The notes beneath the pieces were generated by a model. The model ran no database searches and was not told the origin of the DNA. It saw only the letters and a list, made by a program, of their open reading frames with translations. Both the position numbers and the translations under genes were made by a program. A stretch of DNA of 12,429 bases. Origin: an uncultured Solobacterium sp. (GTDB lineage Bacteria; Bacillota_I; Bacilli_A; Erysipelotrichales; Erysipelotrichaceae). Shown piece after piece: positions 7,142 to 12,429 of the stretch. The stretch's first letter is position 1; each line of letters starts with the position of its first letter. Location: positions 1 to 12,429 of the forward strand of contig URCJ01000045.1 of NCBI GenBank assembly GCA_900546285.1. Direction: 5' to 3'.

Positions 7142-7714
7142 ATGACAGAAAAGAAAGTTTTGATTAAAGAAGAAACATTTGAAGAACCAATAACTACGCT
7201 TAAGGATATTTATGATAAGTATAATAAGGAAGTTATGACAACTGATGCTTACAGATATATTGAGGCGTATAGTTTAAAGAAGACTAAAATCGCTGCTGCA
7301 GTAGCTTGTTTTATATCATCTGTAATCTTTCCGATACTTGGTTCTATGTTTTATATCGATTTATTGGAGAACTTATCAGTTATATTAATGTTTGTGATGA
7401 TTGCGGTTGGTGTTTTGCTGATTAAGAATGCAAATGAGGTGTTTAGGGAAACGATTGATGAAGTGCCTTCTTTAACTAGTGCAACACATGATTATTTAAA
7501 TGATGAATTGTATCCGCTTAAAAAACAGGCATCTAAATTAAGAACAATCGGCATTATCTTATGTTGTTTCTCATTTGTGCCTATTATGATTCTTGAACCT
7601 TTATATCTAGATGAATTAGGTGTTGTCCTATTCTTTCTAATGATTGCGGTGGGTGTGTTTATGATTATGTATTCAGGTCATAAGACTAGTGCTTATAATA
7701 AGTTACTTAGATAG
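7142..7714 (+). CDS. Four-helix membrane protein with an internal repeat, function unknown
   Basis: 190 residues. A charged cytosolic N-terminus (1-48) is followed by two hydrophobic hairpins, with membrane spans at about 49-69, 78-95, 134-152 and 158-177. The second span of each hairpin ends in the same hexapeptide MIAVGV (86-91 and 167-172), preceded by similar residues. The protein therefore looks like an internal duplication with about 81 residues between copies. There is no signal peptide, catalytic motif or transporter signature. From memory, similar paired helices occur at the C-terminus of some Firmicute XRE-type regulators, but no HTH is present here. The gene is predicted leaderless. 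It is divergent from the TtcA-like gene and overlaps the convergent CCA gene by 22 bp. I cannot assign a role. Confidence 0.8.
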   Translation: MTEKKVLIKEETFEEPITTLKDIYDKYNKEVMTTDAYRYIEAYSLKKTKIAAAVACFISSVIFPILGSMFYIDLLENLSVILMFVMIAVGVLLIKNANEVFRETIDEVPSLTSATHDYLNDELYPLKKQASKLRTIGIILCCFSFVPIMILEPLYLDELGVVLFFLMIAVGVFMIMYSGHKTSAYNKLLR

Positions 7715-9048
7715 TAACTTTTTATTTGTTTAAGAGCACTTTCTTTGTCTACTTCGGCCATTCTTAATTTAGTGGCATATTCAATTAACTTTTTAAATTT
7801 ATCATCTGGTATAAAGCCGGCTTCAATTAAATCATCCCCACTAACATAGGGTTTCTTTAGCATTTCTAGATAATGATTATATCTTTCCATTAGAAATTCT
7901 TTATTGTTTTCATTTCCTCTATCACAAAATGAAAAGTCGATTAAGTCCAATTCGTTATAGGCATCATAAAACATCTTGTTGGTCTTTTTGATTGCTGACT
8001 TATCAGTTGCATATTTATTTGGTGCCATGTGTAGGGGTACCATGTTTTTAAGATACTTAATAATATCTTTCTTGTTGGTGATTCTTTTAATGAAGGTTTC
8101 TATTATTGGTAGTCCTTCTGTCTCATGGCCATAGGAATGTATGCGGACTGGGCTCGAATCTGACGGGCACGAATCTGACGGGCACGAATCTGGGCTCGAA
8201 TCTACAGTGGTACAAATAATCTTCCCAAAATCATGGGTTAAACATAACAACATAAATTCAAAAGATGGATTATACATAGCCCCCCTATCAATCACTTGCA
8301 TTGTATGAATATAAACATTACCTTCTGGATGATAGATGGGATCTTGGTCAATGTTTTCTAGTTCTTTTATTTCCTTGAACCAATAATCTAATTGATTCAT
8401 TTCTTTTAAGGCATCAAAAAAGATTGAGGGTTTCTTTCCCTTTAGTAAGGCTTTCCTTAGTTCTTCTTCTACTCTTTCTCTAGATAATGATGATAGGTCC
8501 ATTGTCCTACATAAAGACATAGTATCACTTGCCACAGTGAACTCGAATCTACTTGCAAATTGGGCAACACGTAGTACTCTTAAAGGATCTTCGACAAAGC
8601 TTTCATCATCAACATGTCTTATAATCTTGTTTTTTAAATCATCTAGACCATTATAGTAATCAAGTATTTCGTCAGTTAAAACATCTTGCATAAGAGCATT
8701 TATAGTGATGTCTCTTCTTTTCGCAGCCTTCTTATAGCCAATAAAAGGATCAACGTCAATTCTAAAGTCTGTGTGTTTATTGCCAATACACTTTTCACTT
8801 CTTGGTAAGGCTATATCAATATTGTGTCCTTTTAAAGAATAGATACCAAAGCTATTACCATAAGTTAGAGGTTTCTCTATAGTTTCCAGTATTGAATATA
8901 GTTTATCAGCTTCAATACCATGTACCTCTATATCTACATCCTTGTTGTCTATCCCTAATAATTTATCTCTTACATAACCGCCAACATAGAAGGTTCTTCC
9001 TCCTTCTTGTTTAACTTTTTCAGCAATTACTTTTTCTATCTTTTCCAT
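7693..9048 (-). CDS. cca: CCA-adding enzyme / poly(A) polymerase family protein with HD domain
   Basis: 451 residues. The class II nucleotidyltransferase head has GGYVRD (23-28), metal-binding D37 and D39 (DVDIEVHG) and RRD (111-113). The central conserved block EDPLRVLRVAQFASRF follows, then an HD phosphohydrolase domain with H272-D273. The family adds CCA to tRNA 3' ends or poly(A) to RNA. This HD-bearing form is typical of multifunctional CCA enzymes, and no second CCA gene is visible for comparison. Between the HD pair and the conserved YGHE (306-309) sits a roughly 18-residue Ser/Asp/Cys/Pro repeat (283-300), encoded by a tandem DNA repeat. It sits where relatives have a short linker, so the domain probably tolerates it. 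The gene appears leaderless, with TGCTATAAT ending six bases before the ATG. Confidence 0.9.
   Translation of the reverse strand: MEKIEKVIAEKVKQEGGRTFYVGGYVRDKLLGIDNKDVDIEVHGIEADKLYSILETIEKPLTYGNSFGIYSLKGHNIDIALPRSEKCIGNKHTDFRIDVDPFIGYKKAAKRRDITINALMQDVLTDEILDYYNGLDDLKNKIIRHVDDESFVEDPLRVLRVAQFASRFEFTVASDTMSLCRTMDLSSLSRERVEEELRKALLKGKKPSIFFDALKEMNQLDYWFKEIKELENIDQDPIYHPEGNVYIHTMQVIDRGAMYNPSFEFMLLCLTHDFGKIICTTVDSSPDSCPSDSCPSDSSPVRIHSYGHETEGLPIIETFIKRITNKKDIIKYLKNMVPLHMAPNKYATDKSAIKKTNKMFYDAYNELDLIDFSFCDRGNENNKEFLMERYNHYLEMLKKPYVSGDDLIEAGFIPDDKFKKLIEYATKLRMAEVDKESALKQIKSYYLSNLL
7700..7723 (+). terminator. Intrinsic terminator of the membrane protein gene
   Basis: AAGTTACT (7700-7707) and AGTAACTT (7713-7720) form an 8-bp stem with a 5-base loop. 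The right arm runs into five T (7719-7723). The stop codon TAG (7712-7714) is inside the hairpin. On the minus strand there is no good T run, so it should terminate mainly plus-strand transcription. Confidence 0.75.
8150..8203 (+). repeat. In-frame tandem repeat inside cca (four 12-bp cores)
   Basis: Four copies of GGG-C[T/A]C-GAATCT lie at 8150-8161, 8165-8176, 8180-8191 and 8192-8203. The first two are followed by a GAC spacer, which gives 15-bp units. Outer copies have CTC and inner copies CAC. On the minus strand the array encodes repeated DSSP/DSCP. It is more GC-rich than the gene around it and keeps the frame. Confidence 0.9.
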
Positions 9049-9054
9049 TCCATA

Positions 9055-9063
9055 ATTATAGCA
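9055..9063 (-). promoter_or_regulatory. Extended -10 promoter of cca
   Basis: The minus strand reads TGCTATAAT, a perfect TGnTATAAT. With its last T at -7, +1 is 9048, the A of the cca ATG. No SD is present, so a leaderless message is predicted. Confidence 0.65.
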
Positions 9064-9066
9064 TTT

Positions 9067-9110
9067 TTGAAAACTACCCTTTTTAGTGCCTATTTTTTAT
9101 TGAAAACTAC
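9067..9110 (+). repeat. Pair of 11-bp direct repeats in the cca/ATPase gap
   Basis: TTGAAAACTAC occurs at 9067-9077 and again at 9100-9110. The copies start 33 bp apart, about three helical turns, and each is followed within two bases by a T run. The first copy sits just upstream of the cca -10. The second lies just upstream of the TATAAT of the ATPase gene. The spacing suggests a regulatory protein bound to one face of the DNA, but no regulator is identified. Confidence 0.6.
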
Positions 9111-9119
9111 TTTTTCTTA

Positions 9120-9137
9120 TATAATTAGTTTAGAGGA
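9120..9137 (+). promoter_or_regulatory. -10 element and ribosome binding site of the ATPase gene
   Basis: TATAAT is at 9120-9125 and AGAGGA at 9132-9137, seven bases before the ATG at 9145. The nearest TTGAAA (9100-9105) is only 14 bp from this -10, too short for an ideal -35. The SD supports the start at 9145 over the longer open frame from 9007, which would overlap the cca start. Confidence 0.6.
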
Positions 9138-9144
9138 TCTAATT

Positions 9145-10458
9145 ATGTATAGAAAAATAGAAGAGTATTTGAAGAATTATTTTAGTAGTAAGGAAGAAAA
9201 AATCCTTGTCATCGATGGAGCAAGACAGGTTGGTAAGACTTATATTATCGAAAAGATTGGTAAGGAATACTATCCTAATTTTATTTCGATTAACTTGGAT
9301 GCTGATAATAAGGGCGATAAGGTATTTGAGGATGTTAAGACTTGTGATGATTTTTATATCCAATTAAGTGCTTTATATGGTAATAAGTTAAATACTAGAG
9401 ATGATACTTTAATTTTTATAGATGAGATTTCTATTTATCCTCAATTCTTTTCTTTATTGAAACAACTTAGAATCGATAATAAGTATCGTTATATTTGTTC
9501 GGGTTCTTTATTAGGTATCGAATTATTAAAAACAGGTTTAACTCCTATGGGTTCCATTATTAGGAAAGAAATGTATCCAATGGATTTTGAAGAATTTTTG
9601 ATTGCGAACAATTTTGGCAAAGATGCCATAGAGCACGTAAGACAATCATATGAAAATAAGACTAGTCTAAATGAATCTTTACATAATACTTTATTGAATT
9701 ATTTTCTTACATATTTGTATGTCGGTGGTCTACCAGATGCGGTTAAGTCTTATGTAGAAGAAAAGAATGTCTTTAAGATAAAAGAGATTCAAAAAGATAT
9801 TTATGATTTTTACAGTGACGACGCTGCTAAATACGATTTAGAGAATAGATTAAAAATAAAGAGAATTTATGAGATGATGATCTCTTCTATCGATAACAAG
9901 GTTAAGAGAATTAAGTATTCGGATATCAGCGACAATAAGAAAGATAGTTTCTCTAATTATGCTGAAGAATTTGATTATCTAATTAATTCAGGTATTGCCC
10001 TAGCTTGTAATGCGGTAAGCGAGCCAAAGTTTCCTTTAGCTCAATCTAGTGTTAAAAATTTAATCAAACTATATATGAATGATGTAGGTTTATTATCTTA
10101 TTTGTTGTATAGAAATAATATAAATGCGATTTTAAAGTCTAAAACAGGTGTTAATTTAGGTGCTATATATGAAACGGTTGTTTCTCAGGAATTAAAAGCT
10201 CATGGACATGACTTGTTCTATTATGATAGAAGAAAAGTTGGCGAAGTTGATTTTCTTGTGAACGACTATGATAATTTATCTATTCTTCCTCTAGAAATAA
10301 AATCAGGTAAAGAAGGATACGAATATCGTGCTTTACCAAAACTAGTAGAAGATAAAAATTATCGTATAAAACAAGGTTATGTCTTATCTAATAATAGAGA
10401 AGTACTCGTTAAAGATAAGATTGTTCATCTTCCTATCTATTACATCATGTTTATTTAA
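9145..10458 (+). CDS. AAA_14/DUF4143 family ATPase
   Basis: 437 residues from the SD-supported ATG. An N-terminal P-loop ATPase domain has Walker A GARQVGKT (25-32) and Walker B LIFIDE (89-94), followed by CSGS at a sensor-like position (118-121). The C-terminal DUF4143 domain ends in GEVDFLV (376-382) and LPLEIKSGK (391-399). D379, E394 and K396 form a PD-(D/E)XK-like nuclease triad. Members of this family (COG1373) are common, often multi-copy accessory genes in gut bacteria and archaea. Their biological role is poorly defined; defence or mobile-element functions have been suggested. It stands alone between cca and the GH1 gene, with its own promoter and a strong terminator. Unlike its core-type neighbours it has an SD, consistent with separate acquisition. 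The family call is firm; the function is unknown. Confidence 0.88.
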   Translation: MYRKIEEYLKNYFSSKEEKILVIDGARQVGKTYIIEKIGKEYYPNFISINLDADNKGDKVFEDVKTCDDFYIQLSALYGNKLNTRDDTLIFIDEISIYPQFFSLLKQLRIDNKYRYICSGSLLGIELLKTGLTPMGSIIRKEMYPMDFEEFLIANNFGKDAIEHVRQSYENKTSLNESLHNTLLNYFLTYLYVGGLPDAVKSYVEEKNVFKIKEIQKDIYDFYSDDAAKYDLENRLKIKRIYEMMISSIDNKVKRIKYSDISDNKKDSFSNYAEEFDYLINSGIALACNAVSEPKFPLAQSSVKNLIKLYMNDVGLLSYLLYRNNINAILKSKTGVNLGAIYETVVSQELKAHGHDLFYYDRRKVGEVDFLVNDYDNLSILPLEIKSGKEGYEYRALPKLVEDKNYRIKQGYVLSNNREVLVKDKIVHLPIYYIMFI

Positions 10459-10495
10459 AAGAATTAGCAGGCTAAGCCTGCTAATTCTTTTAAAT
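10453..10495. terminator. Bidirectional terminator, 20-bp perfect stem
   Basis: The arms at 10453-10472 and 10476-10495 are perfectly complementary around a TAA loop, with GC-rich tops (GCAGGC/GCCTGC) and A- or T-rich bases. It contains the ATPase stop codon and lies 11 bp beyond the GH1 stop, so it probably ends both convergent transcripts. The T run is inside the stem's lower part on each strand. Confidence 0.85.
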
Positions 10496-10506
10496 CGTTG
10501 GTTATT

Positions 10507-11931
10507 CTACTCATTTTCATCTTGGTATTTTTTAATAAAGTCTCTATACCAATAATAACTTTGTTTAGGGTAACGTTTTAGATCTTTATCAAAATCTACA
10601 TATACCAATCCATAACGTTTAACCGTGCCATTAATCCAACTATAAAGATCCATACTTGACCATACATAGTAACCTTTTATATTAGCTCCTTCTTTTTTAG
10701 CTCTCAAAAGTTCTCTAATATGATCATCCATAAATTTAATTCTGTATTGATCATTAATTGTATTTCCTTCTTGCAGCTCTTCTTTTACACCAATTCCATT
10801 TTCTGTAATATATGTTGTTATGTTGTTGTACTTTTCTTTAAACATCATTAATACATCATAGATGCCTTCAGGATATACTTCAAAATCCCAATCAGTTCTC
10901 TCAACGTTAGGGTTTTCAATTCTTTCGAACATACCCTTTACTACCAACATTTTCTTTCCTTCTGAACTTTCCTTGACACTAGAAGAACGTATTCCTGAAT
11001 TATTTACTAATATTTCAGTTTCTCCTGAAGTATATGGCTGAATCAAGAAACTATTGTAATAGTTAATTCCAACAAAATCTACAACACCTTTTTTAAAAGC
11101 TTCTTCATGTTCTTTTTTCATGTAAGATAAATCGTAATCTTTACTTAAAAATTCAATAAAGTCTTGTGGATAGCTTCCCTTAATAATCGTATCTAGTACC
11201 CAATTATTCAAAAAATTATCTGCTAAGTGAAGAGCTTTTTTGCATTCTTCACTATCATCTTTTGGATAGCATGGATGAATATCAGCTACCAGGCCAATTT
11301 CTCCTGGATAATTACCTTTTCTAAATTCAATTACAGCTAGAGCAGATGCATACAACTGATAATAACCAGCTTTATAAAATTTGCTAACGTCTTTTTCGTT
11401 AGGTGGATAGTTTCCAGCTAAATACATACACTGTAATGAATAGTATGGTTCATTAAATGTTGACCATAGCGTTACTTCATCTTTGAATTCGCCGAAACAA
11501 AACTTCACATATTCCACAAAAGCTTTCACAGTTTCGATATTTAACCAGCCGCCTTTCTCATCCAAAGATAACGGTAAATCCCAGTGATAAAGGGTTACCA
11601 TCGGTTCTATTCCGTTAGATCTTAATTCTTTAAATACGTTATGATAGAATTCGACTCCTTCTTTATTGATTTCCCCCTGCCCATTTGGAAAGATTCTTGG
11701 CCAAGACAACGACATGCGGAATGTATTTTGATTTGATTCTTTCATCATTCTAATATCTTCTTTATAATGATGATAAAAATCGCACGCAACATCCCCACTA
11801 ACTAACCCTTTTCCTTTTTCTGTGTTATGGAAGAAATAATCCCAGTTAGACGGTCCTTTTCCATCTTCGTTCCAAGCACCTTCACACTGGTAAGATGCCG
11901 TAGCTCCTCCCCATAAAAATTTATCTGTCAT
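10507..11931 (-). CDS. GH1 6-phospho-beta-glycosidase
   Basis: 474 residues, full length for GH1. It hydrolyses 6-phospho-beta-glycosides delivered to the cytosol by a PTS. The acid/base is E161 in TFNEP, and the nucleophile is E367 in YITENG. The phosphate-binding set of phospho-specific GH1 enzymes is present as S431, K438 and Y440 in SWINGTVKRYG, with the spacing of LacG S428/K435/Y437. W432 follows the serine, as in LacG-type 6-phospho-beta-galactosidases and dual-specificity enzymes. E. coli BglA and many other 6-phospho-beta-glucosidases lack a Trp there. Substrate may therefore be 6-phospho-galactosides as well as glucosides. An SD (GAAAGG) precedes the ATG. The gene follows PTS IIB by 154 bp with an inverted repeat between them, and the operon continues past the right edge. 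Confidence 0.92.
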   Translation of the reverse strand: MTDKFLWGGATASYQCEGAWNEDGKGPSNWDYFFHNTEKGKGLVSGDVACDFYHHYKEDIRMMKESNQNTFRMSLSWPRIFPNGQGEINKEGVEFYHNVFKELRSNGIEPMVTLYHWDLPLSLDEKGGWLNIETVKAFVEYVKFCFGEFKDEVTLWSTFNEPYYSLQCMYLAGNYPPNEKDVSKFYKAGYYQLYASALAVIEFRKGNYPGEIGLVADIHPCYPKDDSEECKKALHLADNFLNNWVLDTIIKGSYPQDFIEFLSKDYDLSYMKKEHEEAFKKGVVDFVGINYYNSFLIQPYTSGETEILVNNSGIRSSSVKESSEGKKMLVVKGMFERIENPNVERTDWDFEVYPEGIYDVLMMFKEKYNNITTYITENGIGVKEELQEGNTINDQYRIKFMDDHIRELLRAKKEGANIKGYYVWSSMDLYSWINGTVKRYGLVYVDFDKDLKRYPKQSYYWYRDFIKKYQDENE

Positions 11932-11953
11932 TTTATTTATCCTTTCTAACTAA

Positions 11954-12006
11954 ATGGCCTTACTTATACTTTTAAAAAAATTAATATAATCATAAAGTAA
12001 GACCAT
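11954..12006 (-). promoter_or_regulatory. Inverted repeat upstream of the GH1 gene
   Basis: ATGGCCTTACTT (11954-11965) and AAGTAAGACCAT (11995-12006) pair over 12 positions around a 29-base AT-rich centre. The single mismatch becomes a G-U pair only in minus-strand RNA, the sense of the operon. It could be an RNA stem controlling GH1 expression or two halves of a protein-binding site. It does not match the BglG-type RAT sequence as I know it. Confidence 0.5.
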
Positions 12007-12022
12007 AATTTACATCTTCAAG

Positions 12023-12038
12023 TTCGTTTATAAACAAA
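12023..12038. promoter_or_regulatory. Palindrome in the IIB/GH1 gap (operator-like)
   Basis: The perfect 10-bp palindrome GTTTATAAAC (12026-12035) extends to 16 bp with one mismatch per arm. It resembles a generic regulator-binding dyad. AT-rich palindromes arise easily by chance, so support is modest. Confidence 0.3.
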
Positions 12039-12085
12039 ACTTAATGATGTATTTTTAAATCCAGTATGAAACAAAGAAATCATTT

Positions 12086-12409
12086 TCACGCTTTATTTAC
12101 ACCAATAGCTTCTTCTATTTGTTTCCACACATTATCTGCACGCATTAATCCAAAATCTTGTGTAGAGATTTGAATTAGAGGCTTATCTTTCGTTAATTTT
12201 TTTATATCTTCATAAGCATATCTCACTTGAGGTCCTAAAAGATATACATCATAGTCGCCTATATCAGCCTCAGCTTCACTTATAGCCGTAGCGTAAAAAG
12301 TAGTGTCTACAAATCCTTGCTTTTTCGCTTGTTCTTCTAACTTTGTTTTCATTAAACCCGTTGAGAAACCACCAAAGCAAAGTAACAAACATTTCATAAT
12401 TTTTACCAT
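12086..12409 (-). CDS. PTS Lac/cellobiose-family IIB component
   Basis: 107 residues, the full length of a free-standing IIB of the lactose/cellobiose (Chb) family. The phosphorylation loop CFGGFSTG places the phospho-accepting cysteine at C11. The conserved YLLGPQVRY (55-63) is the second family signature. IIB takes the phosphoryl group from IIA and passes it to the sugar as it enters through IIC. Partner genes are expected to the right of the window. The chosen ATG at 12409 has AGAAAGG seven bases upstream. The internal ATG at residue 5 is an alternative. Its pairing with the GH1 phospho-glycosidase supports uptake of a beta-glucoside or beta-galactoside and intracellular cleavage of its 6-phosphate. 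Confidence 0.92.
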   Translation of the reverse strand: MVKIMKCLLLCFGGFSTGLMKTKLEEQAKKQGFVDTTFYATAISEAEADIGDYDVYLLGPQVRYAYEDIKKLTKDKPLIQISTQDFGLMRADNVWKQIEEAIGVNKA

Positions 12410-12429
12410 TAAGGCGCCTTTCTGTCGCC

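Noticed and set aside
8150..8203. Tandem repeat as a possible CRISPR array
   Set aside because: Units are 12-15 bp with at most 3 bp between them, there are no spacers, and the array is in frame inside cca.
9007..9144. N-terminal extension of the ATPase with hydrophobic residues, like a signal anchor
   Set aside because: It would overlap the cca start and promoter. An SD sits correctly before the ATG at 9145, and the family begins near that residue.
12068..12081. Possible catabolite (cre) site just after IIB
   Set aside because: The half-site TGAAAATGA is followed by a poor second half with several mismatches to the consensus, so support is too weak.
12411..12420. Palindrome AAGGCGCCTT at the IIB ribosome binding site
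   Set aside because: It has no loop to form a hairpin and is short. It may be chance, and the upstream sequence is cut by the window edge.

Overview
The window is AT-rich DNA from a low-GC Gram-positive bacterium. The mix of a Lac-type PTS IIB protein with a GH1 6-phospho-glycosidase, tandem Cof-type HAD phosphatases, an HD-domain CCA-adding enzyme and a TtcA-like enzyme suits a host-associated Firmicute, perhaps Erysipelotrichia. That placement is inference, since no rRNA or marker gene is present. There are twelve protein-coding genes, one of them cut by the left edge. I found no tRNA, rRNA, CRISPR array, insertion sequence or prophage gene, and no gene-free stretch longer than 160 bp.

Layout. 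(1) Positions 1-3949, minus strand: a six-gene run starting at 3949, with two overlapping HAD phosphatases, a 94-residue unknown protein, a Fic-domain protein, a HipA-like kinase and a truncated PIN/NYN-like protein. No terminator separates them, so they may be one transcript. (2) 3984-6008, plus: RNase R, divergent from that run. (3) 5986-7119, minus: a rhodanese domain fused to a TtcA-like PP-loop tRNA sulfurtransferase, convergent with and overlapping RNase R. (4) 7142-7714, plus: a four-helix membrane protein, divergent from the previous gene. (5) 7693-9048, minus: a CCA-adding enzyme family protein with HD domain, carrying an odd in-frame tandem repeat. (6) 9145-10458, plus: an AAA_14/DUF4143 ATPase of accessory type. 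(7) 10507-12409, minus: GH1 6-phospho-beta-glycosidase and PTS IIB of a beta-glycoside uptake operon that continues off the right edge.

How the genes relate. RNase R, the TtcA-like enzyme and the CCA enzyme all act on RNA, but they are separately transcribed. The most striking pattern is in the starts. The five genes that head divergent core-type units (3949-, 3984+, 7119-, 7142+, 9048-) lack a Shine-Dalgarno sequence, and each has a -10-like hexamer placed so that the predicted transcript begins at or within one base of the ATG. They look leaderless. Most of the operon-internal and accessory genes (HAD2, 94-aa protein, Fic, PIN-like, ATPase, GH1, IIB) have recognisable ribosome binding sites. 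Other points of interest are the Fic/HipA-like gene pair, a terminator hairpin lying inside the coding end of the TtcA-like gene, the 12/15-bp tandem repeat in the CCA gene, and inverted repeats upstream of the GH1 gene.
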